This document shows, piece after piece, positions 30,045 to 40,787 of a stretch of 64,000 nucleotides of DNA. The position numbers and the translations under genes were made by a program. The notes below the pieces were generated by a model, which did no database searches, was not told the origin of the DNA, and saw only the letters and a program-made list of their open reading frames with translations. Position 1 is the first letter of the stretch; each line of letters begins with the position of its first letter. This DNA comes from Hyphomicrobiales bacterium (GTDB taxonomy: Bacteria > Pseudomonadota > Alphaproteobacteria > Rhizobiales > Rhizobiaceae). The DNA is taken from positions 1 to 64,000 of the forward strand of contig UCNG01000010.1 of the NCBI GenBank assembly GCA_900473915.1, given 5' to 3'.

Positions 30045-30890
30045 ATGACCGGAACCATCCCGCAGATTACCCTGCCTTCGGGCCAGACGGTGCCAGCGCT
30101 CGGACAGGGCACATGGTATATGGGCGAGGACAGCACACAGCGCCGCTATGAAATCGAAGCGCTGAGAAGTGGCATCGATCTGGGGATGACGCTGATTGAT
30201 ACGGCTGAGATGTACGCCGATGGTGAGGCGGAAAATGTTGTGGGTGAGGCCATCACGGGCCGCCGCGACGACGTGTTTATCGTCAGCAAGGTGCTGCCGT
30301 TCAATGCATCACGGAAGGGAACAATCGAGGCTTGCGAAAGAAGTCTGCGGCGGCTTCGTACTGAGCGTATCGATCTTTATCTTCTGCACTGGCGCGGGCG
30401 ACATCCATTTGAAGAGACTGTCGCGGCTTTTGAAGAGCTGAAGCATGCGGGCAAGATCGCGAGTTGGGGTGTCAGCAATTTCGACACAGACGACATGAAA
30501 GAGCTCGCTAGTGTAGCGAGCGGCATGGACGTCGCGACGAACCAGATACTCTATAATCTGACCCGACGCGGACCCGAATTCGACCTGATGCCTTGGTGTG
30601 CTGAGCGCAAAATTCCCTTGATGGCTTATTCGCCAATCGAACAGGGACGGTTGCTGCATGATCCGGTACTGGCGGAAATTGCGGGTGAAACAGGCGGAAC
30701 GCCAGCGTCGGTCGCGCTTGCCTGGACGATGCGCAGCGGCAATGTCATCGCAATTCCAAAGTCGTCCAATCTGCATCATGTGCGGGATAACAGAAAAGCC
30801 GCTGAGTTGCGGCTTTCCGACGATCAGTTGAAACGTCTGGATCAGGTTTTCACGCCGCCGTCCCGAAAGACGGCGCTGGAAATGTTGTAA
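30045..30890 (+). CDS. Aldo/keto reductase
   Basis: This 281-residue NAD(P)H-dependent reductase has the TIM-barrel AKR tetrad Asp52, Tyr57, Lys82 and His115 (DTAEMY, VSK, LLHW) and the IPKSSNLHHVRDN cofactor motif near the C-terminus. It resembles the 2,5-diketo-gluconate reductase/YeaE type; the substrate is unknown. The start ATG follows AGGGGA; an ATG 51 nt upstream is also in frame. A palindromic repeat sits just downstream. Confidence 0.9.
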   Translation: MTGTIPQITLPSGQTVPALGQGTWYMGEDSTQRRYEIEALRSGIDLGMTLIDTAEMYADGEAENVVGEAITGRRDDVFIVSKVLPFNASRKGTIEACERSLRRLRTERIDLYLLHWRGRHPFEETVAAFEELKHAGKIASWGVSNFDTDDMKELASVASGMDVATNQILYNLTRRGPEFDLMPWCAERKIPLMAYSPIEQGRLLHDPVLAEIAGETGGTPASVALAWTMRSGNVIAIPKSSNLHHVRDNRKAAELRLSDDQLKRLDQVFTPPSRKTALEML

Positions 30891-30904
30891 CGAGCGACGT
30901 GCCG

Positions 30905-31005
30905 GAGCATTTCCAGTCTAACTTGAGTCGTTGGAAATGCGCTATCTCTTTGTTTTTACGCATTATCCTGCGCAAAACCGCTTCGCACTTTTGCTGGAAA
31001 TGCTC
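30905..31005. repeat. Mosaic palindromic repeat, copy 1 (Bru-RS-like)
   Basis: Perfect 12-bp terminal inverted repeats (GAGCATTTCCAG at 30905-30916, CTGGAAATGCTC at 30994-31005) bound a 101-bp element that shares about 65 bp at its right end almost identically with the copy at 40683-40787 (TCTCTTTGTTTTTACGCATT and GCTTCGCACTTTTGCTGG). The left 36 bp is a separate hairpin. The right end plus two bases gives the TAG stop of the convergent gene at 31005. The size is like the Brucella Bru-RS repeats; relation to them needs an alignment. Confidence 0.85.
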
Positions 31006-31541
31006 TAACCCGCTTCCTTCTGGCGGGCATCCTTCTTGGCCTGTGCGACACTCGCAGCCTTCCGCAACCGTCCGCGTTCTGCCGGGCGGATAAGGCTGTC
31101 GTATTTTTCATTCGGAATGTTGCGCATACCTTTGAGGGCGTGGCGCGTGTTGAAATCTTTGCCTTTCTTTTCCTTGGCTTCCTTGGTTGCCAACGCTTTT
31201 CGCGCATTGGCGATCAGTTCAGCGCTGGCTGCCATGCGACGGCGGCGCTTGACTTCGGTGTTGATGCGACGCACTGCCATGGCCAGCACGGAAACTTTCA
31301 GATGAGAACCTTCGTCGGCCTTGGAGGGTGTGGCTCCGCGAGCTGCTGCCTTTCCGCGCATTTCGCGCCTGCGCTGATGGGCCTGATCCTGTGCCTTCTT
31401 GCGGCGTTCGCGGATCAATTTCGCCAGATGGCCAAGCTCTTCATCTGGAATGTTTTGCAAAAAGGGATGATGCGATTTTTCGACCAGTTCTTTTTCGTCG
31501 GCATTGAGCGCGCGAGCTTCCTGCTTTCTGGTGACGGCCAT
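31005..31541 (-). CDS. Conserved basic hypothetical protein
   Basis: I do not recognise a named family for this 178-residue, strongly basic protein (long Arg/Lys/Ala helices such as RRREMRGKAAARG and KRRRRMAASAEL). It has no signal peptide or membrane segment, so nucleic-acid binding in the cytoplasm is possible. An AGGA motif 7 nt before the ATG supports expression. Its TAG stop lies in the end of a palindromic repeat, so the last residues may have been altered by the insertion. Similar proteins seem common in Rhizobiales, from memory. Confidence 0.7.
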   Translation of the reverse strand: MAVTRKQEARALNADEKELVEKSHHPFLQNIPDEELGHLAKLIRERRKKAQDQAHQRRREMRGKAAARGATPSKADEGSHLKVSVLAMAVRRINTEVKRRRRMAASAELIANARKALATKEAKEKKGKDFNTRHALKGMRNIPNEKYDSLIRPAERGRLRKAASVAQAKKDARQKEAG

Positions 31542-31618
31542 AGGACATCCTTTCTGCTAGCGATGAGACTTTCCCGGTAGAATATAGGCGTGGCCGCGAG
31601 CATGGAAAGATGGGCTCC

Positions 31619-31993
31619 TCATTTCGGTTCTTCGGTCTGGACGACTTCGCTTTGCTCTTCAAACCGTTGTAAAAGCAGCTTCAACTCTTTGAGGGGCAGG
31701 TGCTCTGCGCCAATGGTTTCGATCTTGGTCGTCGAGACGATGGTCAGGATTTCATCAAGTTTGGCCTGTGTCGCAGTTGCTTCGCGGTTCTGTGCATTCT
31801 GGATAAGAAAGACCATCAGAAATGTGATTATGGTAGTCGATGTGTTCACCACAAGTTGCCATGTGTCCGAGAAGTTAAACAAGGGCCCGGTGATGCCCCA
31901 TATGATGATGAACAAACTCGCCAAGACAAATGCCAGGTAATGACCTGCAAGTTCGGCAGATTTCTCGCTGAGCTTTGTGAAGAATTGTGTCAT
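31619..31993 (-). CDS. Low-affinity iron permease family protein
   Basis: This 124-residue membrane protein shows two hydrophobic segments (about residues 18-40 and 48-72, HYLAFVLASLFIIIWG and TSTTIITFLMVFLIQNAQNREA) and a cytoplasmic helical tail, matching the bacterial low-affinity iron permease family, which is related to yeast Fet4 but half its size. Transport is unproven for this family in bacteria. The start ATG at 31993 has GGAGG 5 nt upstream; longer frames are rejected. Confidence 0.75.
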   Translation of the reverse strand: MTQFFTKLSEKSAELAGHYLAFVLASLFIIIWGITGPLFNFSDTWQLVVNTSTTIITFLMVFLIQNAQNREATATQAKLDEILTIVSTTKIETIGAEHLPLKELKLLLQRFEEQSEVVQTEEPK

Positions 31994-32014
31994 CGCAACC
32001 TCCAAAATGGCTGA

Positions 32015-32482
<468 letters not shown>

Positions 32483-32499
32483 ACGACTGCTACAAACAG

Positions 32500-32524
32500 G
32501 AAGCCGGACTGTTCGCCCGGCTTC
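32500..32524. terminator. Weak terminator between convergent genes
   Basis: GAAGCCGG (32500-32507) pairs with CCGGCTTC (32517-32524). There is no T-run on either side, so it may act on mRNA ends of both the plus-strand gene and mcm rather than as a strong terminator. Confidence 0.4.
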
Positions 32525-32576
32525 TGAAGTCGTTCAGAAAATGAGTCCTGTAATGAATATATCTAACTGATAATAT

Positions 32577-34721
32577 TCAAAGATTGCGGCGTTTGCCTTC
32601 CATCAGGTCGAGTACGGCGCGGGCACAGTCGAGCACATTCGAACCTGGTCCGAACACCGCCGCCACTCCATGATCGAACAGGTACTGATAATCCTGACGC
32701 GGAACGACACCACCGCAGACCACGATGATATTTTCAGCGCCTTTCTCGCGCAATGTGTCCACAAGCTGAGGCAGGAGTGTCTTGTGACCGGCTGCGAGCG
32801 ATGAAACTCCCAAAACATGCACCTTCGCCTTGATAGCCATGTCGGCGGCTTCATCCGGCGTCTGAAATAGTGGTCCGGCCAGCACCTCAAAGCCAATGTC
32901 ACCAAACGCGGAAGCAATGATTTTAGCGCCACGATCATGCCCGTCCTGACCGAGCTTTGCGACCATCACCTTTGGCGTTTCGCCGGTCTGTTTGGAGAAA
33001 TCTCCGAGCCGGTCCATCAGCGTCTGGTATTCCGGCTCGTCCTTATAGGCCGCGCCGTAGACCTTTTTTACGACCTTCGGAACCGCTGCATGGTCGCCGA
33101 ATGCGCGGCGCATGGCATCGGAAATTTCACCGACGCTGGCGCGGGCGCGCGATGCTTCAACCGCGGCGGCCAGAAGGTTGCCTTCGCCCGTCCTCGCGAC
33201 CTTTTCCAACTCCGCAAGCGCGGCTTCGACCTTTGCCTTGTTGCGCGTTTCCTTGATGCGATTGAGACGCGCAATCTGCGATTGGCGCACGGCCGAATTG
33301 TCGATCTCCAGAATGTCGATTTCGTCTTCCTGTTCCAGCCGGAACTTGTTGACGCCGACGATGACTTCCTCGCCTTTATCGACTGCCGCCTGCCGCTTGG
33401 TGGCAGCTTCTTCGATGAGGCGTTTCGGAAGGCCGCTTTCGACGGCCTTTGTCATGCCGCCGAGCTTTTCGACTTCCTCGATCAGCGCCCACGCCTTTTC
33501 GGCCAATTCGTTGGTCAGGCTTTCGATGTAATAGGAACCCGCCAGCGGATCGACCACTTTGGTCACGCCGGTCTCGTTTTGCAGGATAAGTTGCGTGTTG
33601 CGGGCAATGCGGGCGGAGAATTCTGTTGGCAAAGCAATGGCTTCGTCGAAAGAATTGGTGTGCAGCGACTGGGTGCCGCCGAGTGCCGCCGACATGGCCT
33701 CAAAAGCCGTGCGGACGATGTTGTTGTAGGGATCCTGTTCCTGCAAGGAGACGCCGGAAGTCTGGCAATGCGTGCGCAGCATCAGCGAGCCGGGCTTCTT
33801 CGGATTGAATTCCTTCATGATGCGCGACCAGAGCAGGCGTGCAGCGCGTAGCTTGGCGATCTCCATGAAGAAATTCATGCCGATTGCGAAGAAGAAGGAC
33901 AGGCGTCCCGCAAACTCATCGACATTCAGCCCCTTGTTGAGCGCGGCGCGTACATATTCACGCCCGTCGGCCAGCGTGAAGGCCAGTTCCTGAACCAGCG
34001 TCGCGCCTGCCTCCTGCATGTGATAGCCGGAGATAGAAATGGAGTTGAATTTCGGCATTTCGGTTGCCGTATAGGCGATAATGTCCGCAATAATCCGCAT
34101 GGATGGTTCCGGCGGATAGATATAAGTATTGCGAACCATGAACTCCTTGAGGATGTCGTTCTGGATCGTGCCGGAAAGCTGGGCGCGGGGCACGCCCTGT
34201 TCTTCGCCTGCAACAATGAAATTGGCGAGGATCGGGATCACGGCGCCATTCATCGTCATGGATACGGAAATTTTTTCCAGCGGGATGCCGTCGAAAAGGA
34301 TCTTCATATCCTCGACGGAATCGATCGCCACGCCAGCCTTGCCCACATCGCCTTCCACGCGCGGGTGATCGCTGTCATAGCCGCGATGGGTGGCAAGGTC
34401 GAAAGCAACCGATACGCCTTGCTGCCCGGCAGCGAGAGCCTTGCGATAAAAAGCGTTCGATTCTTCCGCCGTCGAGAACCCGGCATATTGCCGGATTGTC
34501 CATGGACGACCCGCATACATGGTAGCACGCGGACCGCGAACGAAAGGCTCGAAACCGGGCAGGGTGCCCAGGTGATCGATCCCTTTCAGGTCGTCTTCCG
34601 TGTAAAGCGGTTTTACGTCAATGCCTTCCGGCGTGTGCCAGATCAGGCTGTCCGCTGGCCGCTTCAACTCCTTTTCGGCCAACGTTTCCCAGTCTGCGCG
34701 GGTGGTGGGGCGCTCGCTCAT
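32577..34721 (-). CDS. scpA: Methylmalonyl-CoA mutase
   Basis: This 714-residue mutase isomerises (R)-methylmalonyl-CoA and succinyl-CoA with adenosylcobalamin. The N-terminal barrel and the C-terminal B12-binding domain with DGHDRGA near residue 594 are fused in one chain, as in human MUT and E. coli Sbm. The ATG at 34721 has GAGG 7 nt upstream. It is the last gene of the pccB-pccA-mcm operon and completes conversion of propionyl-CoA to succinyl-CoA; a methylmalonyl-CoA epimerase is not in the window. Confidence 0.96.
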   Translation of the reverse strand: MSERPTTRADWETLAEKELKRPADSLIWHTPEGIDVKPLYTEDDLKGIDHLGTLPGFEPFVRGPRATMYAGRPWTIRQYAGFSTAEESNAFYRKALAAGQQGVSVAFDLATHRGYDSDHPRVEGDVGKAGVAIDSVEDMKILFDGIPLEKISVSMTMNGAVIPILANFIVAGEEQGVPRAQLSGTIQNDILKEFMVRNTYIYPPEPSMRIIADIIAYTATEMPKFNSISISGYHMQEAGATLVQELAFTLADGREYVRAALNKGLNVDEFAGRLSFFFAIGMNFFMEIAKLRAARLLWSRIMKEFNPKKPGSLMLRTHCQTSGVSLQEQDPYNNIVRTAFEAMSAALGGTQSLHTNSFDEAIALPTEFSARIARNTQLILQNETGVTKVVDPLAGSYYIESLTNELAEKAWALIEEVEKLGGMTKAVESGLPKRLIEEAATKRQAAVDKGEEVIVGVNKFRLEQEDEIDILEIDNSAVRQSQIARLNRIKETRNKAKVEAALAELEKVARTGEGNLLAAAVEASRARASVGEISDAMRRAFGDHAAVPKVVKKVYGAAYKDEPEYQTLMDRLGDFSKQTGETPKVMVAKLGQDGHDRGAKIIASAFGDIGFEVLAGPLFQTPDEAADMAIKAKVHVLGVSSLAAGHKTLLPQLVDTLREKGAENIIVVCGGVVPRQDYQYLFDHGVAAVFGPGSNVLDCARAVLDLMEGKRRNL

Positions 34722-34729
34722 ATCGAACC

Positions 34730-36733
34730 TCACTCGAATTCCATGATCAGCTCATCGACAGCGAGGCTTGCGCCCGCTTCCGCTGTAATTCGCTTTACGG
34801 TAGCACGGCGTTCGGCACGCAGCACGTTTTCCATCTTCATGGCTTCCACGGTGGCAAGCGGCTGGCCTGCTTCAACCGTTTCGCCATCCTTCACGAGAAT
34901 GGAGGTGATGACGCCGGGCATCGGGCAGAGCAGCATTTTTGACGTGTCCGGCGGCAGCTTGACCGGCATGAGCTTTGCAAGTTCTGCGATGCGCGGCTTG
35001 CGAATGTGGGCCACCACGTCCATGCCGCGCCAGCGCAGACGCCAGCCGGTGCCGGCGCGCGAAACCTTCACCGCAATAGGCTTGCCTGCGACGGTAAACG
35101 AACCAAGCTGGCTGCCCGGATGCCAGTCGCTAGCGATGGGCAAGCTGCCGCCATCCACGAAATTGATCGTGGTGCCGCCTTCGCCTTCAGCAATTCGAAC
35201 CGGCAATGTGAAGCCGCCGAGCGACGCCACCCAATCAGTCGCAACCGCTTGCTGTTCGCTGGAAATCCGTCCGGAAATCTGCGCGTTGCGCCGCTCGATC
35301 GCCAGATTGATCTGTGCGGCTACTGCGGCAAGCGCGCGCGCATCGTCTTCCGAAACGGGAACTCCGGCGAAGCCGTCTGGATATTCCTCGGCAATGAATG
35401 CGGTCGTGAGCGCGCCCTCACGGAAGCGCGGATGATCCATCACAGCCGACAGGAAGGGCAGGTTGTGGCCGATGCCTTCAACTTCAAATGCATCCAGAGC
35501 ATCGCCCATTGCGTCGACGGCGCTGGTGCGATCCGGACCCCAGGTGCAAAGCTTGGCGATCATCGGATCATAATACATTGAAATCTCGCCGCCCTCGAAC
35601 ACGCCAGTGTCGTTGCGTACGATTGTGCCATCCGGGTTACGGCCTTCGACCGGTGGACGGTAGCGGGTCAGCCTGCCGATAGACGGCAGGAAGTTGCGAT
35701 AGGGGTCTTCAGCATAAAGACGACTTTCAATCGCCCAGCCGTTCAACTTGACGTCGCTCTGGCCGAAGCGGAGCTTTTCGCCGGATGCCACACGGATCAT
35801 TTCTTCTACAAGATCGATGCCGGTGATGAGTTCCGTCACCGGATGCTCGACCTGCAATCTCGTATTCATTTCAAGGAAATAGAAATTGCGACTGCCATCG
35901 ACGATGAATTCGACCGTGCCTGCGGAAAAATAGCCAACGGCCTTTGCGAGAGCCACGGCCTGTTCGCCCATTGCTTTGCGGGTGGCTTCATCAAGGAATG
36001 GCGAAGGCGCTTCTTCGATGACCTTTTGATTACGGCGCTGGATGGAGCACTCACGTTCGCCCAGGTAGACGACGTTCCCATGCTGGTCGCCCAGAACCTG
36101 GATTTCGATATGGCGCGGCTGGGTGACGAATTTTTCGATAAATATGCGGTCGTCGCCGAAGGAGGATTTGGCCTCATTGCGCGAGAGCTGAAAGCCTTCG
36201 CGGGCCTCTTCGTCATTCCATGCGATGCGCATGCCCTTGCCGCCGCCGCCAGCGGACGCCTTGATCATCACCGGATAGCCGATGCTGCCCGCGATCTTGA
36301 CCGCCTCGTCGGCATCCTCGATCAAGCCCATATGGCCGGGCACGGTGGAAACACCGGCTTCGGCTGCGAGCTTCTTCGAGGTGATCTTGTCGCCCATGGC
36401 GTCAATTGCGTTCACCGGCGGCCCGATGAAGGTGACGTTGGCGGCTTTCAACGCTTCGGCAAAACGCGGGTTTTCCGACAGGAAGCCATAGCCGGGATGC
36501 ACAGCATCCGCGCCGGTTTCCTTGATCGCTGCGAGGATTTTGTCGATGACGATATAGGATTGATTGGATGGCGCTGGTCCGATGTGGATCGCTTCATCGG
36601 CCATTTTGACATGGAGCGCATTACGGTCAGCGTCAGAATAAACGGCAACCGTCGCGATACCCATTTTCTTCGCCGTCTTGATGACCCGGCACGCGATTTC
36701 GCCGCGATTGGCAATGAGAATTTTCTTGATCAT
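34730..36733 (-). CDS. pccA: Propionyl-CoA carboxylase, biotin-containing alpha subunit
   Basis: PccA (667 residues) carries a biotin carboxylase N-terminal half ([12 protein letters not shown], then ATP-grasp with GGGGKGMR) and a C-terminal biotinyl domain with Lys633 in EAMKMEN. It carboxylates biotin for transfer to propionyl-CoA on PccB. The ATG at 36733 is the family start; an in-frame ATG seven codons upstream lacks a binding site. The stop overlaps the mutase leader by a few bases. Confidence 0.96.
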   Translation of the reverse strand: MIKKILIANRGEIACRVIKTAKKMGIATVAVYSDADRNALHVKMADEAIHIGPAPSNQSYIVIDKILAAIKETGADAVHPGYGFLSENPRFAEALKAANVTFIGPPVNAIDAMGDKITSKKLAAEAGVSTVPGHMGLIEDADEAVKIAGSIGYPVMIKASAGGGGKGMRIAWNDEEAREGFQLSRNEAKSSFGDDRIFIEKFVTQPRHIEIQVLGDQHGNVVYLGERECSIQRRNQKVIEEAPSPFLDEATRKAMGEQAVALAKAVGYFSAGTVEFIVDGSRNFYFLEMNTRLQVEHPVTELITGIDLVEEMIRVASGEKLRFGQSDVKLNGWAIESRLYAEDPYRNFLPSIGRLTRYRPPVEGRNPDGTIVRNDTGVFEGGEISMYYDPMIAKLCTWGPDRTSAVDAMGDALDAFEVEGIGHNLPFLSAVMDHPRFREGALTTAFIAEEYPDGFAGVPVSEDDARALAAVAAQINLAIERRNAQISGRISSEQQAVATDWVASLGGFTLPVRIAEGEGGTTINFVDGGSLPIASDWHPGSQLGSFTVAGKPIAVKVSRAGTGWRLRWRGMDVVAHIRKPRIAELAKLMPVKLPPDTSKMLLCPMPGVITSILVKDGETVEAGQPLATVEAMKMENVLRAERRATVKRITAEAGASLAVDELIMEFE

Positions 36734-36758
36734 CTTATTTGTACCTGGGGCCATCTAC

Positions 36759-38291
36759 TCAAAGAGGAATAGTATCGTGCTTCTTCCACGGCGTGCTTTG
36801 GCTCTTGTTGCGCAGGCTGGCAAAAGCGCGGGCAATGCGGCGGCGTGAGGAATGCGGCATGATGACTTCGTCGACGAAGCCGCGTTCAGCAGCGACAAAC
36901 GGATTGGCAAAGCGCTCTTCATATTCCTTCGTGCGCGCGGCGATTTTTTCAACGTCGCCCAGTTCGGAACGATAGAGGATTTCCGTTGCGCCTTTGGCGC
37001 CCATAACCGCGATTTCCGCCGTCGGCCATGCGTAGTTGATGTCGGCGCCGATATGCTTCGAAGCCATCACATCATAGGCGCCGCCATAGGCCTTGCGGGT
37101 GATGAGCGTAACCATGGGAACTGTAGCCTGGGCGTAAGCAAAGAGCAGCTTTGCGCCGTGCTTGATGACCCCACCATATTCCTGCGCTGTTCCCGGCAGG
37201 AAGCCCGGAACATCCACAAGCGTCAGGATCGGGATGTTGAAGGCATCGCAAAAGCGAACGAAGCGAGCAGCCTTGCGCGATGAATCGATGTCGAGGCAGC
37301 CGGCGAGTACCATAGGCTGGTTTGCAACGACACCGATGGTCTGACCGTCCATGCGGATGAAGCCGGTGATGATGTTCTTGGCAAAAGCTTCCTGAATTTC
37401 AAAGAAGTCATTTTCGTCGGCCAGCGCGTGGATAAGCTCTTTCATGTCGTAAGGCTTGGTGGCGCTATCCGGGATCAGCGTGTCCAGCCGCATTTCAAGC
37501 CGCGCAGGATCATCGAATACCGGGCGCACAGGAGGCTTCTCGCGATTGTTGAGCGGCAGGAAGTCGAACAGAATGCGGACCTGTTCCAGCGCTTCAATAT
37601 CGTTCTCGTAAGCTCCGTCTGCCACCGACGATTTTCTGGTGTGAGTCGAGGCGCCGCCCAATTCCTCAGCGGTGACAATTTCATTTGTGACGGTTTTCAC
37701 CACGTCAGGCCCAGTCACGAACATATAGGAGCTATCCCGCACCATGAAGATAAAGTCGGTCATGGCGGGCGAATAGACAGCGCCGCCAGCACAGGGGCCC
37801 ATGATGACGGAAATCTGCGGCACGACGCCGGAAGCGTCCACGTTGCGCTTGAACACGTCGGCATAGCCCGCGAGCGACGCGACGCCTTCCTGAATGCGTG
37901 CGCCGCCGGAATCGTTGAGGCCGATGACCGGCGCGCCGTTCTTCACCGCCATGTCCATGATCTTGCAGATTTTTTGCGCGTGCGTTTCAGACAGAGAGCC
38001 GCCCAGGACAGTAAAGTCCTGGCTGAACACATAGACCTGACGGCCATTGATTGTGCCCCAGCCCGTCACCACGCCGTCGCCCGCAACTTTCTGCTGCGCC
38101 ATGCCGAAATCGGTGCAGCGATGCGTGACATACATATCAAACTCCTCGAACGAGCCTTCGTCGAGGAGCACTTCGATCCGTTCGCGGGCGGTAAGCTTGC
38201 CTTTGGCATGCTGGGCATCGATACGGCGTTGGCCGCCACCAAGTCTGGCTTCCATGCGGCGGGCTTCGAGCTGTTCAAGGAGTTCCTGCAT
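36759..38291 (-). CDS. pccB: Propionyl-CoA carboxylase beta subunit
   Basis: PccB (510 residues) is the carboxyltransferase that moves CO2 from biotin to propionyl-CoA, forming methylmalonyl-CoA. Crotonase-fold carboxyltransferase motifs ([17 protein letters not shown] and [15 protein letters not shown]) are present. The frame is open for 87 more codons upstream, but the family N-terminus [12 protein letters not shown] sets the start at 38291 after GGGGA. It is the first gene of its operon and divergent from the ScfR-type regulator. Confidence 0.97.
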   Translation of the reverse strand: MQELLEQLEARRMEARLGGGQRRIDAQHAKGKLTARERIEVLLDEGSFEEFDMYVTHRCTDFGMAQQKVAGDGVVTGWGTINGRQVYVFSQDFTVLGGSLSETHAQKICKIMDMAVKNGAPVIGLNDSGGARIQEGVASLAGYADVFKRNVDASGVVPQISVIMGPCAGGAVYSPAMTDFIFMVRDSSYMFVTGPDVVKTVTNEIVTAEELGGASTHTRKSSVADGAYENDIEALEQVRILFDFLPLNNREKPPVRPVFDDPARLEMRLDTLIPDSATKPYDMKELIHALADENDFFEIQEAFAKNIITGFIRMDGQTIGVVANQPMVLAGCLDIDSSRKAARFVRFCDAFNIPILTLVDVPGFLPGTAQEYGGVIKHGAKLLFAYAQATVPMVTLITRKAYGGAYDVMASKHIGADINYAWPTAEIAVMGAKGATEILYRSELGDVEKIAARTKEYEERFANPFVAAERGFVDEVIMPHSSRRRIARAFASLRNKSQSTPWKKHDTIPL

Positions 38292-38422
38292 AAATCCCCA
38301 CTTTTGGGCGGCCTTTGAAAGGCGAGTTATGAAGCTGAAAAGATAGTCTTTTTCTCCCTTCTGCTTAAAATCCGAAGGGGGCCGGGAAAAGCTTGAAAAG
38401 GTGTGATTGTGTAAGCTATAAA

Positions 38423-38452
38423 TTTGCAAATAGCGAAATGCGAATTTGCAAA
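38423..38452. promoter_or_regulatory. Paired TTTGCAAA sites between pccB and scfR
   Basis: Two perfect TTTGCAAA palindromes (38423-38430 and 38445-38452) lie with centres 22 bp apart, two helical turns. The second abuts the start codon of the regulator. RamB/PrpR/ScfR-type regulators of propionate metabolism recognise this motif. A TATAAA stretch at 38417-38422 may be the -10 box of the regulator promoter. The arrangement implies autorepression plus control of pccB. Confidence 0.65.
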
Positions 38453-39865
38453 ATGGCACCGAGAAAACTTTATATCGGAAGAAAGATACGGGAAATACGC
38501 GAGCAACATAAGGCAACCCAGTCGGGTTTTGCCGAGCGGCTTGGTATTTCAACGAGTTATCTCAACCAGATCGAGAACAATCAGCGACCTGTCTCCGCAG
38601 CCGTGTTGCTGGCGCTGGCTGAAAACTACCAGATCGATATAAGTGCCATTTCGCTGGGAGATGATGACCGTTTGCTATCTGCGGTTTCCGAAGCTTTGGC
38701 CGATCCGGTCTTCGACAATTACAAGCCGAATTTGCAAGAGCTGAAACTGATTACGCAAAATGCGCCGGGGCTTGCCCACGCGCTGATCGCCTGCCATCAG
38801 GCCTATCGCCGCAACAGTGAACAGCTAGCCAGCCTGGATAATCAGCTTGGTCGCGCTCCTTCTGCTGCCGAACCAGCTCCTTACGAGGAAGTTCGCGACT
38901 TTTTCCATTTTATCGATAATTACGTACATGAAATTGATATTGCGGCAGAAAAACTTGCTGCGGAACTGAATATTCCCGGGCGAGACATTGGTGTGGCCCT
39001 GCCTCAATATATGGAGGAGCATCACCGGGTGCGCATTGCGCGAGCGGGGCCGCAGGAGGCGGTTTTGCGTCGGTTCGATCCTATGGCGCGGGTCCTTTAT
39101 CTCAATCCTTATTCTCCTGCTTCAACCCGCAATTTCCAGATAGCGTTTCAGATCGCCGAACTGGAGATGGAAGAGCTTGTGAGCGCTATTGCAAGGCGGG
39201 CGGATTTCCGTTCCGCCGAGGCAATCGAAATTTGCAAGATTGGCTTGCGCAACTATTTTGCCGGGGCGCTTATGCTGCCCTATCAAACATTCCTTTCGGC
39301 AGCGAAAGAACTGCGTCACGATCTTGAATTGTTGGCATCACGTTTCGGCGCCAGTCTGGAACAGGTCGCCCATCGCCTCAGCACCTTGCAGCGTTCCGGC
39401 CAGCGCGGTGTTCCGGTGTTTTTCGCCCGCATAGACAGGGCCGGAAACATCACAAAACGGCACAGTGCCGCCAAGTTGCAATTTGCCCGCTTCGGGGCCG
39501 CATGCCCGCTGTGGAATGTGCATCAGGCCTTTGAGACACCGGGGCGGATCATTCGGCAGCTTGCTGAAACACCGGATGGCGCGCGCTATCTTTGCATTGC
39601 GACAGAACTGACCAAGAGTGAGGGGGGCTTCAATGCACCCCAGCGGCGTTACGCCATCGCCCTTGGCTGCGAGGTGGCCTATGCGCAGGATTTTGTCTAT
39701 GCGGATGGTCTAGACATCGCGGTGCGTTCTGCCTTCGATCCGATCGGTGTTTCCTGCCGTATTTGCGAGCGCGCGGAATGTGTGCAGCGTGCGGTTCCGC
39801 CGCTAAAAAGCAGATTGGCGGTCGATCACGACCGCCGCGGAATTCTGCCATATCGCTTGTTATAA
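38453..39865 (+). CDS. scfR: XRE-family short-chain fatty acyl regulator (ScfR/PrpR type)
   Basis: This 470-residue regulator has an N-terminal XRE helix-turn-helix (about residues 5-65, [25 protein letters not shown]), an ImmA/IrrE-like middle region, and a C-terminal DUF2083 domain with Cys435, Cys438 and Cys443 ([10 protein letters not shown]). Such proteins sense short-chain acyl-CoA or methylcitrate-pathway intermediates. It is divergent from pccB with TTTGCAAA sites between. There is no clear ribosome binding site before 38453; alternative in-frame starts exist upstream. Confidence 0.88.
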   Translation: MAPRKLYIGRKIREIREQHKATQSGFAERLGISTSYLNQIENNQRPVSAAVLLALAENYQIDISAISLGDDDRLLSAVSEALADPVFDNYKPNLQELKLITQNAPGLAHALIACHQAYRRNSEQLASLDNQLGRAPSAAEPAPYEEVRDFFHFIDNYVHEIDIAAEKLAAELNIPGRDIGVALPQYMEEHHRVRIARAGPQEAVLRRFDPMARVLYLNPYSPASTRNFQIAFQIAELEMEELVSAIARRADFRSAEAIEICKIGLRNYFAGALMLPYQTFLSAAKELRHDLELLASRFGASLEQVAHRLSTLQRSGQRGVPVFFARIDRAGNITKRHSAAKLQFARFGAACPLWNVHQAFETPGRIIRQLAETPDGARYLCIATELTKSEGGFNAPQRRYAIALGCEVAYAQDFVYADGLDIAVRSAFDPIGVSCRICERAECVQRAVPPLKSRLAVDHDRRGILPYRLL

Positions 39866-39866
39866 A

Positions 39867-40409
39867 TCAGAAGCCGGCATGTTCTTTGAGGAATTCGGCT
39901 TCCTCATGGGTCGTGTCGCGTCCGAGCACCGTGTTCCGATGTGGGAAGCGCCCAAAGCGCTCAATGATATCGTGATGCTGGCGGGCAAAGCCGAGCGAAA
40001 ACTCGTCGCCGAGCTTTTCATAAAGGTCGACACAGCGCTTCTGGTCGCTCAGATGTTCGCTATGCATGAACGGAAGATAGAAGAACTGGCGTTGTTCAGG
40101 TGACAGCTTCCGGTCGAAATCATGATCGAGTGCCTGTGCCGCTACGTCTCGAGCTAGCCCGTCGCTTTCGAAAGAGCGAGGCGAGCCGCGGAACATATTG
40201 CGTGGAAACTGGTCGAACAGAATCGTGAGCGCCAGGGCGCTTTCCGGCTGCTGTTTCCATTGTTCCAGCTTGTCGGCGCGGGCATCCTCATAGACGGTCA
40301 GAAACTTCTCACGAATTTCGGCGTCTATCTCGTCACTTTTGCTGAACCAGTTTTCCTGCATTTTGGGCGAAAACCAGAAATTGAGGACGTCCTTCGGTTC
40401 AGTAGCCAT
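39867..40409 (-). CDS. DUF924 family protein
   Basis: This 180-residue protein matches DUF924: VLNFWFSP at the start and LTILFDQFPRNMFRGSPRSFESD, a helical tetratricopeptide-like architecture with no assigned enzyme activity. GGAGG 9 nt before the ATG supports the start; upstream in-frame sequence is not family-like. It is convergent with scfR (1 nt apart) and lies just downstream of the small lipoprotein gene. Confidence 0.8.
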   Translation of the reverse strand: MATEPKDVLNFWFSPKMQENWFSKSDEIDAEIREKFLTVYEDARADKLEQWKQQPESALALTILFDQFPRNMFRGSPRSFESDGLARDVAAQALDHDFDRKLSPEQRQFFYLPFMHSEHLSDQKRCVDLYEKLGDEFSLGFARQHHDIIERFGRFPHRNTVLGRDTTHEEAEFLKEHAGF

Positions 40410-40429
40410 GGTTGGCCTCCTTTCTGACT

Positions 40430-40603
40430 TTACTGTGCCTTCTGGCTTGCAGCTTCCGGCTGCGGGCAAGGCGGCTCGCCCTTGAAATTGCGCGACATGC
40501 AGGCGAATCGATCAAAGCTCTTACCTGTGTCCATGGCTGCCTTTCCAGCTCCTCCGCATCCGGCAAGAGCGGCAAGCGAAATCAGAATAGCAAAGTTCTT
40601 CAT
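40430..40603 (-). CDS. Small lipoprotein
   Basis: This 57-residue protein has a signal peptide with lipobox LAGC (Cys16) and a 41-residue mature part with two Cys (FACMSRNFKGEPPC). AAAGGA lies 5 nt before the ATG. It is similar in style to many small Rhizobiales outer-membrane lipoproteins; no function can be assigned. It lies 20 nt upstream of the DUF924 gene, so they may be cotranscribed. Confidence 0.65.
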   Translation of the reverse strand: MKNFAILISLAALAGCGGAGKAAMDTGKSFDRFACMSRNFKGEPPCPQPEAASQKAQ

Positions 40604-40682
40604 GGGGGTCCTTTCAGGCGCCATGGTGTCTGTATGGATAATAGAGATCGCGATCTTCAGTCGCAACACCGGCGCCGATCTA

Positions 40683-40787
40683 CTAGAGCGGTTCCGGTTA
40701 ACACAGAATCGTAGAACCGCTCTATCTCTTTGTTTTTACGCATTATCCGAGCAAAACCGCTTCGCACTTTTGCTGGAAATGCTCTAG
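40683..40787. repeat. Mosaic palindromic repeat, copy 2 (Bru-RS-like)
   Basis: A 105-bp element bounded by CTAG at both ends (CTAGAGC at 40683-40689, GCTCTAG at 40781-40787). The left 38 bp forms a 10-bp hairpin (AGAGCGGTTC/GAACCGCTCT) that differs from that of copy 1; the right 65 bp is nearly identical to copy 1. The terminal CTA supplies the TAG stop of queF. This is 105 bp, the size of Bru-RS repeats. Confidence 0.87.
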
